Shown here piece after piece: positions 26,185 to 41,548 of a stretch of 64,000 nt of DNA. How positions within the stretch are numbered: position 1 is the stretch's first letter; every line of letters begins with the position of its first letter. This stretch comes from Unio delphinus. Lineage: Eukaryota; Mollusca; Bivalvia; Unionida; Unionidae. Where the stretch lies: positions 2,320,501 to 2,384,500 of the forward strand of contig JAQISU010000246.1 of assembly GCA_029339505.1 (NCBI GenBank), given 5' to 3'. The translations under genes were made by a program, and so were the position numbers. The notes beneath the pieces are model-generated. The model ran no database searches. It worked only from the letters and a program-made list of their open reading frames with translations, and had not been told where the DNA came from.

Positions 26185-29011
26185 TAGAATTTTCTTTGGC
26201 AACACTCCCCAGCTGTTAATAACCGATCCCGAGATGATAAAGGACATAATGGTGAAGAGATTCTCCGACTTTACAGACAGGCCAGTAAGTCGAGATCGGA
26301 TTAATTTACTTTCGTTTCATACATAAACAAACCCGCTCCCAATAAATGAAACCTTTAAAACTTAAATTTTTGCATTTCTTTTTCATATTTTCAACATGTT
26401 GGTACAAAATAAATGGGTTAATGCTGTTAGATGCACATTTCTAGGGACCTCCCTACTTTTATTAAATCAATGGATTGTTTTCCTTTAAATAATAGTTTAT
26501 ACAGTTGATGAGGGAGTAGTACGTGTATTATATTAACTAACTGGTAGTAGTAGTAGTAGTAGTAGTACAAGCGTGATCATCATTATTGTCATCGTTATTA
26601 TTATTTCAGCAATCTTTCCAAGACAGAAAGTTCTTCGATTCTGCAGTAAACGTGGCGTCGGGAGAACACTGGAAATTTCTCCGCACAACACTAAGTCCTA
26701 CATTTAGTTCCGGAAAAATGAGGAACGTGAGTTGCTTACGTTTGTTTGTTTTGTTGGGGGAGGGAGGGTTGTTTTTGTGGGTGGGGGGCGCCATTTTAGC
26801 ACGGAGTTGTTTATCGTTCCAAAAACATACGTTCAGACTATAGGGAAAAAGGAAATAAACTCATATAAATAAAGTATGATATACCAAGGTCGGTAGTACT
26901 CGGAATGAATGATAATGTTTTCTTAGAAAAAGAATTTTCCTTCTAATAGTATTTGTAATCATCAAAATTGACATCAATTACATCAAGCAGGTAAGAAAAA
27001 CAAGGTAAGTTTCAAGTATGATCGCGTGCTTTAACCTAATACCTTGATTTCTTGCATCCGAACATACTCTGTTATGTATGCATTGTCATCACCAAAGAAA
27101 TACAATTGAACTATGTCTAAGGTAAAGATTTAATTAACTATTACTGATACCGTATCTATGGCATTATATAATTATGTAACCCTTTCACAAATCCACCGTG
27201 TCTGACTTCTAACACGAAACGTGAACAAAGAGTCTTGCAGTTAACGAAAACGTCAACTCCAATTTCGGTCCTATATAAGTGGATTCAAATATTAAAATGG
27301 TGCAAGACGTTTTCCAAGCACACACATCCCCGTGCGGAACATTTTTGAAGTTGTGTCCTTGATAATATGTATCACTATGCTGTTTTTAGATGACGCCTCT
27401 CATTTCTCGCTGCTTGGAGAGATTAATTGAAAATGCAAGGAATATGTCAGAGAACGGAAACTCTGTAGAAATGAAAAGGTATGACATTACGGTAGAAATT
27501 ATTCTCTAAAATGTAGTCAATACAGGATGGAATAATCCACCATTTTGGAATAAGACAGGCTGATATATCTTGTGGTTATTAGTCACTGGTGAGATGGAGC
27601 ACGCGTATATTTGTTTCAAAAGGACTTCTGTTCCCATTAGTAGTAGACAATACGACCATTATTTGATTTAGATATTGCAACTTGAACGAATATTGTTCTT
27701 AAAGTTGGCATAGAAAGAATACAGTGTTCTTAAAGTATGCATATAATGAATAGTGTTCTAAAAGTATGCAAAAAACTAATACATTGTCTTAAAAAGTTTC
27801 CATAGAATGAATGCAGTTTTCTTAAAGTATGCATTGAACAAATACATTGTTCTTAAAGTATCCATAGAACGAGTACATTGTCCTTAAAGTATGCATAGAA
27901 CGAATACATTGTTCTTAAAGTATGCATAGAACGAATACGTTGTTCTTAAAGTATGCATTGAACGAATACGTTGTTCCTAAAGTATGCATAGAACGAATAC
28001 ATTGTCCTTAAAGTATGCATAGACAAATGCATTGTTCTTAAAGTATGCATAGAACGAATACATTGTTCTTAAAGTATCCATAGAACGAATACGTTGTTCC
28101 TAAAGTATGCATAGAACGAATGCATTGTCCTTAAAGTATGCATAGACAAATGCATTGTTCATAAAGTATGCATGGAACGAATGTAATGTTCTTAAAGTAT
28201 GCATTGAACGAATACATAGTTCTTAAAGTATCCATACATTGTTCTCAAAGTATGCATAAAACGAATACATTGTTCTTAAAGTATGCATAAGACTAATCCA
28301 TATCGTAATAAACCGCGAATGAGTTCGTCTATATTACAGACTTGTATTTGGAGACATAGTATCATCTATCGATGGCTCTTGATCATTTCGATTTGCGTGG
28401 GGTTAGGGTGAAAGGGTACATTTACAGTTTCTGTTTTATAAATAAAACACGCAGGATACACGGATATTACTACGATCCATAATATAATACAACCGATGTT
28501 TAGGCCATGTTAGCTTGTGGTAATTTCGTGAAGTATTTATTCAGGTTTGGACACATCTTAACTCGCATTTACGTACTGAAAGCAATTCAAAGGCGTAAAT
28601 AAATCATGAAACGAATTTTCACCATTTTAAGAAATTATCTATCAATATCAAACTGACAATATTTCCTTAACTCGGATTCTAACTTGTTCTAGCTTGTTTG
28701 GGGCCTTCACGATGGATGTGATATGTAGTACGGGATTTGGGATTGAAGTGGACTCGCAAAAGAAACCCGATCACCCATTTGTGGTCAATGCCAGAAAAGC
28801 AATGTCAGCCAATATAGTGGGACCACGGATTTTGCTTGCAAGTGAGTACAACTACACCGTTTATGCACAAAAACAAAATCTGGATTTGATTTTCGTTCTA
28901 TCACAGCGCAGATAGCGCAGGTAATTTTTCAGTAATGAAGATAAATGTTTAACTTTCAGTTGGTTTTGACATTATGGGGATTTTATCTTTTATCTATGTG
29001 TGTGTGTGTGC

Positions 29012-29045
<34 letters not shown>

Positions 29046-32000
29046 TATCTTTACATCAACACAAACATGGGAAACAATTCAAAAGTAAAATTAGGCAGTA
29101 AAAATGAAAAATAAAAGTAAAAGCTGCTTAAATCCCTGTGAAGAAAACACTTAAAGCAAATATAGTAATCATGTAAGATAAACGATGATATAACGTTAAG
29201 CTGTTATAAAATACCTAATGTTACATAATAAATACAACAATTTAAAGGGTAAAATCCAATTTTTTTTTTTTAAAAAGAAACGAGAGATGTAGAATAGCTT
29301 ATAAGATTTCTGAAAATTAAAAAATGATAAAAGTGTGCAAAACATAGAATGGCTAATAATTTTTCATCCCGTGATTTGGTTTTAGTACAGCGAATGTTAC
29401 TTCTTGACCATGATTAATAAAAATAAATAATCTAAGGTAACGCTGATATGATTGCTTATGAATATTTTAAAAGTCAATGATATCGATAATGTTGTGCCGA
29501 TTTCAACAGCATATTGGTAATTAAATGTCAATACAATCGACGAGGATCCGTCGGTATCCGTCCGTCTTCGAGAGACGATGGTGTAGCTTCCGATTTGGGT
29601 GTCCTATCTGTACCTTCGAGAGTGGCTGAAGAGTCCGACCCTTGAGTGACAGTCTCTGTTGCACTTGCTGCAGGTGTATGCTGATGCTTGCTGAGGATGT
29701 TTTTGGTTCGCCTTCCTCCTGGCTCTCTTTGCAGCGAGATTTGTGTTTCTCATCTCCTCAGCTTTCTGTGTGCCCTGTCTGACAGCAGGACGCCACGCGG
29801 AGCGGTCGTCAGCACAGCTCTCCCAATTGTTTATGTTGATGTTGGCTGTCTTTATGTCCTTTTTGCAGACATCTTTGTATCGCAGACGTGGCCTTCCAGT
29901 CGTTCGTGCACCTTCTACTAGCTCGCCGTACAGCAGGTCCTTGGGTATGCGGCCTGGGTCCATTCTCCTAACATGGCCTAGCCAGCGAAGGCACCTCTCG
30001 CTGAGAATGGAGAACATGCTGTTCATGCCGGTGCATTTCAGAACCTCTGTGTTGGAAACTTTGTCCTGCCACTGGATACGCAGAATGCGCCGCAAGCATC
30101 TCAGGTGGAAGCTGTTGAGTTTCCTCACGTGACTGTCCATGCCTCGCTGCTGTAAAGGAGTGTGCTGAGCACGCATGCCTGGTAGACGCTCAGTTTGGTC
30201 TTCTCGGTGAGGTTGTGATTGTCCCATACCCTCTGGTTCAGTCTCGCCATAACTGCTGATGCCTTGGCAATCCGGCCATTTACATCAGTATCAACGGAGA
30301 GCGAGTGGTGGACCCGAGGTATGTGAAGTCCTCAACAACTTCCAAGTTGTACCCATCAATGGCGATGGTGGGAGAGGAGTCTGCGTCCTGCACCATTACA
30401 TTCGTCTTCTTCCGACTGATGGTCAGTCCTAACTCCTTGCAGGCGTGTGAGAGGCGGCATACTAGCTGCTGAAGTCCATCTTCCGTGTGTGATGTCAAGG
30501 CTGCATCGTCGGCGAAGAGCAATTCATGGATGAGAACCTTTGTAACTTTAGTCTTTGCACGGAGACGGGCGATGTTAAACAGCTATCCGTCAGTCCTGGT
30601 GTGTATATACACACCCTCGCTGCAGTCCTTGAAGGCGTACTGGAGGAGAATGAAAAAGAAGATAGCAAAGAGAGTTGGCGCAAGGACACAGCCTTGCTTC
30701 ATTCCGCTGCTGACTGGGAAGGCCTCTGATGTTGCGCCGTTGAAGCACACTGTGCTGTACATGTTCTCGTGGAACGATGTTATGATAGCGAGTAGTCGGG
30801 GGGCGGGGGGCAGCCTATCTTCTTAAGGATCCTGAAGAGTCCGCTCCGGCTGACCAGGTCAAATGCCTTGGTCAGGTCTATGAAGGCAATGTAGAGGGGC
30901 ATCTGCTGCTCACGACACTTCTCCTGCAGCTGTCGTAGGGAGAAGATCATGTCTATAGTTGACCTGCCTGCTCGGAAGCCACACTGGGACTCGGGGTAGA
31001 CTCGGGATGCTAGGGTCTGCAAGCGCGCCAGGACGACACGGGCGAACGCCTTTCGAACAATACTGAGAAGAGAGATGCCCCGGTACTTGTTGCAGTCACT
31101 GCGGTCTCCTTTGTTCTTGTATAGAGTGACAATGTTTGCATCTCGCATGTCCTGGGGGATGTGTCCTTGTCCCCAGCAGAGGCAGAGGAGTTCGTGCAGA
31201 GGCTGGATTAGTACTGGTTTCCCTATCTTTAGGACTTCAGGCGGAATGCCGTCACTCCTAGGGGCCTTCCCACAAGCGAGGCAGTCGATGGCTTTGCTAA
31301 GCTCTTCCAGGGTGGGTGGTGTGTCTAGTTCCTCCAGGACTGGCAGGTCTGGAATGAGGATATGCCAGTATGAAAGACATATTGTTTCTTTGCATGTAAA
31401 TTGTGACAGTAATACCAACGATATATTGATATTCAATGTATATGGTATCGATAAGGTCGTGTCAGTCCTAGCTGTATATTGTTATTTGTATGTCAATGCT
31501 AACGATAACGTTATCTGCATCATATTCATAACATTATTATCATGCTGGTCATTACAACCCTCTATAGTGTCATCTTTGATATGACGTTAACTCAGACCAT
31601 CTCTCTAAACACACCGATCCCTTCTCCATACGCCCAGGTCTATATTCTTTACCTAAGGGTTGAGTTGGCCAAGATCAGTCGTCTAGATCAAGAAAGGGTT
31701 ACATGCGTGTTTGGTTAAGGAGTGTGGTCAGAAGTGGAGATCTTTGCATAACGGTGAAGTAAATTTCTTTTCTGGGGATAATGAAAGGTGAACCTTGAAA
31801 TGAAATTCACTCAATGGTAAATAAAATCTCAGACATACACACACGCACACAGACACAGAAGCAGACGTTTCTATCAACTGCGCGCAACTCAGTGAAATGA
31901 AACTTCTGTCGCAACGTAAGCAGACCTCTTACCCATGCTCCATAGACAAGCTTTGTCCATTTATTGATTAATAAATTCGCACATACACCTACAATGTAAT

Positions 32001-35000
32001 ATATTCTATCATTTCACTATTGCGTAACATCGCTCACAACATCAAATATTTAAGGTTTAGCGGAAAGAGAAGGTATTTTCAACCATAATCTTTTCACAAA
32101 GGTAGATATACATTTCCTTTCTATTTTCTGGATATCAAATTACCTCCACTCCATTTCTTTATTGCACCCTTGTAAGTTTGATTACGGTTGGGTCGGAATG
32201 AATAGTTAATCAATTTCCACCTTGATCTACCACCTTGTACGTTTGACAACGGTTGGTCTATGGGGAATCGTTCCATTGCAGGCGGGAGCGACCTTCTCAA
32301 TGTGTAATATCCCTTACTTCTATAATTGTTAAGGACCTTGGAGTGGAGGAGGTGACGTTATCCATCAACACTGAAGGGCGTAATGACCAATGTGATATAC
32401 TAGTTTCCTTATCCTATGTCACGGGGTAGGTGGATCACTTCTAGGTTTTGAATTGGCTTTAACCGTCATCGGAATGAACCAATTGGTCGAAACAAAAGAT
32501 ATCGTTCAAAAAAGGAAACCAGAGGCAATATATACATGATACTCCAGAGTCTGTTGTGTGCAATCCCGTTTTCACTAAAAAGTTCTTATAGATAAATTAG
32601 AGGCAAACGTTTGCTTGAATCAGACGGGATGTACAGGATTCTGTATCTCAATTCGAAGCAAGATTGCCGGTAATTATGGTATTAGAAGGGTTTCGTGAAA
32701 ATAGTTTTTCGAACCAGATACTGATGTAGTGAAGCCTGGTTATCTGCTCCGATCATCTGCCGAATCAGGTGAAATGAACCTCATCCCAGACACGAGTGAC
32801 ATACGCAAGGTGGACTTCCCCATCCATAGATAATGGGCATATACCTGATCGGGATGGTGGGTGCTCAACCCATTTTCAAAATGGCGACATCCGAATCATA
32901 GCAAGTGTTTGCCTGTAGTTTACCCTATAAACGGTTTTAGCGGAAACGATGGACCGCATCAAAAACTTTAGTAGAAATGACTTATGCTGATTTTTGTTTG
33001 CCAGCTTGGCTCCGACTTCTTCAAAACGTGCGACCGATTGTTGAATTAGCTGACAAATTAAGCTCTTGCTAAAAAAACCGAATGTTTTATGCAAGCGAGA
33101 GATGAAGGATAGTGATACTGTATATTTACATAGTAAGTTCTTATCATCGATCTCCTTGTTTTTAGCGATGTTTCCTGACCTTCGAAGATTCATTCGAAAC
33201 ATACCACTAATGGATAAGAGCGCATTGGACTTTTTCATCGAAGCAACCAAGTCGGTAATAAAAGAGCGCAGGAATAACACGTCAAACGTAAGAACCTTTA
33301 CAAACTTTGGAATTTTACAGATGAATATAGCATTTTGCATTATATTTAATTTAAATACTAAAGCTGTTTACTTCCGATCTTGATTCATCATATTCCATTT
33401 TGGCATTTTGTCTGGTATTATAGTAAATAAAAAGCCTGATATCGAAATAATTACCTATATAATCCGTAAAGTAAAACGACATTTAGGTTCAGAGGAGAGA
33501 TACAAAGTAAAGGCAAAGAAGCAGTTTGCTGGCGATTAAAGAAACGATTTATAGGATGATTTCAAGCAATATTGAAATCCGTCTTGGGATGCATTTTGGA
33601 TCATTGCATGTCATCTAGTAGAAAATACATACCATGCAAAGTTATCCTGTTACAGAATAAATTCCACTTAGAAATTTTGAATATCAGTAATATGTAAAAT
33701 GTACCATCCTGATCGCTTTCATCACCATCATCAGTCCCTTGATCTAGTGTGGTCGTAGAGACACTGTGCTGCTCAACATCTGACCAGTTCCCTCCACTTG
33801 TATCGATCATGTGTCAATGCTTGTGTCCAAATCCCTCTTCGTTGATTACGGAACTAAGATATCTGAACAAGTTCACTTTCCAGTTACTGTCCTCTGACTT
33901 TAATCTTCGCTGAGATTTGTTTACCACTATTTCTTATCCACTGTTTCTTCTCAGCAATTTTCTTCATGTCAAGCCTGTTTCATGCAGGTTCTCCACTAAG
34001 GCGGCAAGCTCGTTGTCACTGCCTGCCAGCCCATCAATGCCGTCTGCAAAGAAGAGGTTGGTGATATTACACCCCCCTTACCCACCGCCACCCCACAATA
34101 TTGACTGTCCCACAGTATTTTTCCAGGGTTTCACTCATGATGCGTTCTTCTTAGATGTTGAAAAACATGGGTGACAGGAGACAGCCTTGACGTACTCGAA
34201 CTGTTGTCTTGAACCAGTCCCCCACATAAGTTTGAGCTTTTACTACTGTAAGCCTTGGTGTACAACTGCCTGATGATATTGGTCACATTTTGAACCATAT
34301 TGTACTTCATCCTGGCCCACAATGCCTCATGTCACACCGTCAATAGAATTTTTGAAATCTATGAACACATGATTGATGTATTGTTGATGTTGCGACTACT
34401 TTTCAAACAGAATTCTGAGATTGAATATCGTATCTGTTGTGCGTCTTCCACTCTGCCTGTTCTTCAGCGATTATTTCGTCTGTTTGTGGTTTCAGTCTGC
34501 TAAAGATGATCTTCAGCATCACCTTACTAGCATGGCTGATCAAACTGATAGTTCTGTAATTTTAGGCACAGCTGGAGATTTCCTTTTTTGGGAAGTGTTA
34601 TAACTAGTAACTGGGTCCACTGTTTTGACCATTCACCTGTCTGCCAGATCTTGTTGCTTATGTTTGCTAGTAGCGTTATCACTGATTCCAACACCACCCC
34701 ATTCTGGATAAATTCAGCTTGGATGTTGTCTACTCCAGCTGCCTTCCCATTCAATAGAGCTCTTATCGCTGATTACACCTGTTCTTTGAGCATAAGGAAA
34801 TCATCATCATTTGTGGAGTTTGGAACTTCAAGAACCTCTGATTCTCCTGTGGACTGATGGTTTTAGAGTTCTTTACAATACTCTCTCCATCTTTCTGCAA
34901 TGTTACTCGCTTCTGTTAGATATTTTCTTTTTTCGTCTTGAATGGTATTGACTCTTGGTTGCTCTTATCTGGTGAAATCTTTCACAATTTGGAGTGCCTT

Positions 35001-38000
35001 TTTGCTGTTTTCCTTTATCAGACTGCTCTCTATTTCTGTGCACTTATCATGGGATGAATCAGTGTTGATGCCCTACAGGAGAGTGGATATGAAACATCAT
35101 GTTAGCAATTTCTTCCCGAACAACTGTACAACAAAGCTGAAATACTATTACAACTGAAATAGTACAAACGCGTAGCAAAAGAACACAATAAGTGATTGAC
35201 TACTGAGTTTCATATATGCTCAGAATAGTCCACAAGACACGATAACAGAGACTAAAAACTTATCAAAACCAGAGAAAAAAACGTACCAAACCATTTTATT
35301 GATATCGCGAATTAAGTTAACGAGATACAAATTGACTGCATTCACTATTTCACATAGAAGCCAGAAAAAGCTTGATGCGTTCAAACGTTTGACATTGATG
35401 AATCTGTCAAAATATACAGATCAAATTGTCACATTAAAATCTGGCAGAATCAAATAAAAACATATCGGTACATGTGGATGGCAAGATCTGCTTGGAGTAT
35501 TTTCATAATGGCATAAGATATATAAAAAATACAAGCTAAGTCAGTCAATTTATTATATACTCATGTATTTCTCCATGAACTTTACATTGTCAGAATCGTT
35601 CAGTAGTTTACGATATTGCACTAACGTGTTCTTCATATCTTATACTCATGTGTGCTGAATAGTGTATTATGAACTACTTTGTAAGCAAATCATATACACT
35701 CACATAGTAGGGGCTTTACGTTTTGGTTAATATAAATTGTTTCTGAATGAAAAAAGCAGAAGTTCGTAGACTGTCACATGCCAGCTGCTTTGCGACATTC
35801 AGAATTAACGTTTTTTAATACAATGTTTCGGACTTGCGCTAGCCATAGACGCCAGACAGAGGCCTTATAGATAACCTGTAAGCGAGAAGGCATAAATTGT
35901 CTTCTTTATCTGGTAATAAGAATGGCAAACAGTATACTTAGTTTTAAAGCCGGAAGTTCCTCAAAATGTACTTTCTTAGTTTTGTAAATCCGAATTGCAT
36001 AAGCCTTGTCCATTGTTGTAAAGCTTGATTTGAGATTTTGAAATGTTACTGAAATTTCGACTATATTCCAAGTGCAGTTATATCCTCCTTACTGCACTCA
36101 AATTACAATGATTATTATATTCCATAGCGTCCTGTTGTTCATTCATATTGAAAGATTTCATATTTTTGACACATTATGATTTCAAACTTTCAATGACAGA
36201 ACCGAAACACACTTGCAGAATCCAACACGCTGCTGTAATCCCATGTATTTCATATAGAACTGGCACAGATAAATCCATTCCATAATCGCGACCATTTCGT
36301 AGAATCGACAGAAATACCAAAATATACTCATTCCAGATCAAATGGAAAAGTTGTTGCAATTCCTATTCATTCACAATATGACTCCAAATTTCAATTTTAA
36401 ATAGACCAAAACACCATTTTCTTGCAAAAGTTATGTCTTGGGCGCGACTATGTTCAAATTTATCTGTGCAGAGTTTAGTGCGCATTATTAATGTTGTTGT
36501 TGTGTAATGATGAAATTGCGCTTGTGTTTTTAGTTTTTTTCGAATACGGCATACATTCACTTACTTTGTTTCATGTAGTGTATTTTTGTTTATATAATTA
36601 GGCCTTAGGTAGAACAGGAAAGTGAGCATATAATAAAGAGGTTACTGCATTTGTATCTGATAATTTGCACTAGTTTTGTCGGATGGATATACTTCACACC
36701 CAAGGTCGTGCAGTATTTCCATCTGAAACAAAATTGGTTCATATTTTCCCTATACAAATGCCGTAGCTTAGAAATATGCATTTCCAGATGCGAAAGGTTT
36801 TGTCTGAATACAAAATACTTGTGCATGATGATGTTACGTTTAGGTAAAAAAAAAGAACAACGTGGCATCAAAATAATTTCATTTTATTTGCAAAAATTTC
36901 AAGATTATACAGTGGGATGACTAGAAATACCTCTATGAATAAAACAAAGACACAAAAGCAAATATTTCATAGATAATGGGTCATAAGGGCATAACACCGT
37001 ACACAATGGTTTTGTGGAACCAACGTCATGTGTTGTGTTAACCGCTTAGAAAATTAAAATCCAAACCTTGGTTTAGGTATTGATTAGTATGCGAGAACAT
37101 TATAGGAATTATATCGAGAGCAAAGAAGAGTTGACTAGCCTCGTGCTTTTTTCTTCAAGGCAGTAAAGGCCTGACATATGAGTAAATATATATTATATAA
37201 TCAGTTGAAATGGAATCGCTCCGTGACAAAATGAGGATGGAATTACTAGTTCTATGACAACATGGTTATGACAATAAGTATATAAAAAAAATCCAACAGT
37301 AAATAACTGATTCAGTCTTAGATTATTTTGTTGCTGGTGACCTTTAGTTACTTGGTGATACTGTTATAAAAATGGGTAGCAGAGATAAATGCAAGCAAAA
37401 CTTGAAGAAATCCAGTTTCCCAATAATACATGGGTTACAATCTACCAACAAGACTGATAAAACAAAGAGAAAGTTACAATCTACCAACAACACTGATAAA
37501 ACAAAGAGAAGTTTCCAAATAATAAACTAACCGTAACATACATGAAGACAAAAGAAAAAAATACATATCAATCGGAAGAAGCAGTATGACAATAATGGCA
37601 TACATAGCATATTCCCCAATTCTTGTCATATCAACGTATGTTCAAAAGATGCAAGGTAATCAGACATTGGGAAGCAAGAGCGAATAGCGTTTGTATTTGC
37701 ATACTGCAAAAAAAAAAGCATCGACTTTGAAAAAAAAAAAAAAATAATCATTTATGTTGTTCTCAAGGTTGGTGGATTTGGTATGGTTTATGATTTGAAA
37801 TTGTATAACTCCTTAAAACTGAGACTAACTGGACAAATAAGTACGTTAATACGGTAGATTAATTGTGCTGAAGATTCGAAATGTATACACCTTCTCCGTA
37901 CGCATTCATCATGGCTGACACATGTTGATCAAAGGTTTGTTTAAAAGGAGTTTATATGAAGCAAGCAAAAAACAATTGGTTCATGTAAGACGGTTGCTTC

Positions 38001-40548
38001 CAGTATAGATGACTCTCTGGTTGTTTGGATTTGGTTTTAGTTTTATTTATTTTTGCTTTTTTATGCAGAACTACAGGGATCTCATTCAGTTAATGATCAA
38101 TGCACACAAAGAGCAAGACACCAAGACAGAAGAGCAAGTCGGCCTAAACTTTGATTCTTATAAAAAGAGAGGTAAAGTAGGTTACTGTCGCCTTCATTTG
38201 CTATGGGATGAGAGAGCATGTTAACATAATCGTTTGTTGCCAGTACGCATGTATACTCTTCTAAAAATTTATTTGCTATGGGATGAGAGAGCATGTTAAC
38301 ATAATCGTTTGTTGCCAGTACGCATGTATACTCTTCTAAAAATTTATTTGCTATGGGATGAGAGAGCATGTTAACATACCCGTTAGTTGCCGATACGCAT
38401 GTATAATCTTCTAAGAATTTATTTGCTATGGGATGAGAGAGCATGTTAACATACCCGTTTGTTGCCGATACGCATGCATAATCTTCTAAGAATTTATTTG
38501 CTATGGGATGAGAGAGCATGTTAACATACCCGTTTGTTGCCGATACGCATGCATAATCTTCTAAGAATTTATTTGCTGTGGGATGAGGAAGCATGTTAAC
38601 ATTACTCGTTTGTTGCCGGAACGCATTTTAAAGAACCTATGTATAACATTCTAAGAATTTATATAAAGGGATAATCTGTCCAGTTCAGGTCATGGAACAT
38701 GAAGATGTTGGATATAATATCTCAATTTTGGGACATATCCTGCTTATTTCAAAATCCAACATTTTTCCCCTTGCCAAAGATTTATTGTTATACTTTTCCA
38801 AACACATTCGTCCTTTTGTGATATATTCATAGTTAAAATTAATAAGTAGGTGATATTCTCATACACAGTTCTTGCATGTGTTTGTACCGACCCGCAAAGA
38901 TGATTCAACCATGTTTCATGTTTGCTTTCCAGCCTTTCGGTGTCAGGTTCCGCTTTTCTGTTGGCTGCATGTCTGGCTGTCTGTACATAAGTTTAATATT
39001 TTTCAGGCTTGACAGACAATGAAGTTTTGGCAAATGCAATAATGTTTCTATTGGCTGCTTTCGATACTACATCCAGTCTTTTGACTTTCACATCATATCT
39101 CCTCGCGGTGAACCAGGACGTTCAAGATAAACTGAGATCGGAAATTGATGATAAATTAGGCACTGTAAGTTGGCAAATGTTAACCACAAATTATTTTTAA
39201 TTTCATAGCAAGTCAAAATCCTGAAACATGTCCCAAGACTGAATTAATTGTAGCGTGTATGTATTCCTGCAGTACAGATTTGCATATTTATGATTTAGCT
39301 TGAAGATAATGTGTCTATTTTAAATATTTCTGACCAAGATTTTGAATTTCATATATTGACTGGATTTCCAAGACTTGCTATATTTTATTATCTATGTCTT
39401 ATTCACAGTAATCAAGCTTTTGAAAGTGGGGTGATATACATCATTTATTTAGTCCATTTACAAATCTTGATTCACAACACGGAATCATTTAATAAGTTGA
39501 ATTCCTTCGCCACCTAAAATGTATAATATAAAAGGTCGAAAATGTATTTCCAGAATGACCCGTGCTATGACAACGTCTTCAAATTACAATACCTAGATAT
39601 GGTAGTGTCTGAAACCCTCCGATTGTACACGCCTGCAAGTAGGTTGGTACCTTACTGTGTTGATTTGAACTGAAAGTCAAATGGTATGCCTCGTCTTTGC
39701 ATGATATTCTCACGTCTTTGCACATCATTGTTTCCTTTCTTTATGACTGAAGCAATCCTACTTACGTATCTTAATCTCACATTTGTATGTCAAACATTAT
39801 TTTGTAATCGTTTCTATTATTCAGTGGCGTTATTAGGGATGGTGTCACCCAGTGTGGCAACTCATGGTGGAACCCCGATGGACATCCTTCCGTAACAGAC
39901 CATACCAAATCCTTTGTATTGTTATTTTGTTGTCGCCCCTTCTAATGACGCTGCTGCTATTATTCAAGGTCAAATGTCATTTTTCAACTTTATCCCCAAA
40001 TCTTTTATTCGGCAATAAAGAAAATTGAAATTAGCGTAGTCTACGACGTCGTATCTTTACTACATTTTCTTGTGTCTCGTGCTTTCTGCAATATTACGGT
40101 TATAAATTAACTGGTTGTACATTATAAATTGCCGTACTTATTGTTGTACACAACTTATTGAGTAGACATGTACAAAAGAACATTAGTGCCAGGTGAGGAA
40201 ACGAAAGTTTGCATTTTTAGCGGATAAGATTGCGTTACTACCAGGTAGTATTGGCGCAATCGGATATCATACGGTCGATTATGTGGCATTGTAACCATAT
40301 TTTGTTTTCTTTATCTTTCTAACAGATTCAGTAGAACCGCAATAATGGATACAGAAGTATGCGGTATTAAGATCCCAAAAGGACTAGATATAACGATTGT
40401 GGCCAACGCTATACATTTTGATCCGGAATTCTGGCCTAATCCGCATAAATTTGACCCCGAACGGTTAGAATTAGATTTTTAAGTGTTGAAGAAAATCAAA
40501 ATGTATCAAATCCAAACATAATTTCAAGAGGAGAATCCCACTTTATCC

Positions 40549-40610
<62 letters not shown>

Positions 40611-41484
40611 GTAAAATGATACGTCATTCTGTAAACATTAGATCACGTGTTTGTTTTTAACAAATATCAATTTTGTATCAACATAAAGGATCGTACTTTA
40701 ATAAAAGAAAGTGATATCCATGATATGTACAGAATTATCCCATATTTAGACTCGAAATGCACATGAAAATATGATTTCTAAATGTCAACATAAAGACCTA
40801 CTCCATGACCTTCTTGAAGCTGTAAACAAGAAAATCCTATGTACTATGTATCTTTTAGAATTATACAAAAATATAAATTATATGAAAGATGGAAATGTTT
40901 ACGTTGAACATTCTTGCATCTTAATCCAAGTTCCAACTCTGAACCTTGTCCCACACGTATGAAATCATCTGCTACCTAACGTTTCAACTTGCCACTAGAG
41001 CGGGATTCTCAAGAAACTCCGTCTGCTTCTAAATTCTTTAGTAATTTTTGCCCATAAACAAGACGTTGTAAATACATTATATCCTATTAATTGATCTTTG
41101 TTTTTCACTAAATAACTTTTTCAAACTAGTTTTCATAAGATCGGTTTAGTTCGCTTAATATCTCTTGTCATTTATTGGCATTTTTACGTTGAATTTTGCA
41201 AAACTATTTATAAACCTGACCTAATTACTCGACTTAACTGCTGAAAAATACAGTTTAAAGTAATGTATTTTTTTTCTATAACCTGATGGATAAACGTTAC
41301 ATCTTTTCAAAGCTGTGAGCCAACATATCCCGAGTCATGAGAATATGGAAGTGTATACCACGTGTCGAAAATTAATATTGTTTTGAACAGAATATTTTCG
41401 TGACAATTGCATCTTTTCAAACGGTATACATTGCAGTATTTTATATTCGTCAATCGTTCGAATTCGGTATGCGTGTGTGTGTAG

Positions 41485-41548
<64 letters not shown>

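Noticed and set aside
21640..28290. CRISPR-like arrays (51-bp and 31-bp repeats)
   Set aside because: Units are contiguous tandem repeats with no unique spacers, in introns of a eukaryotic gene.
29688..31584. Plus-strand ORFs of 77-169 codons
   Set aside because: Shadows of the minus-strand LINE; the minus frames carry the RT motifs.
38097..38594. Antisense ORF of 165 codons
   Set aside because: Translation of the 75-bp array plus the complement of P450 exon 9; no independent gene evidence.
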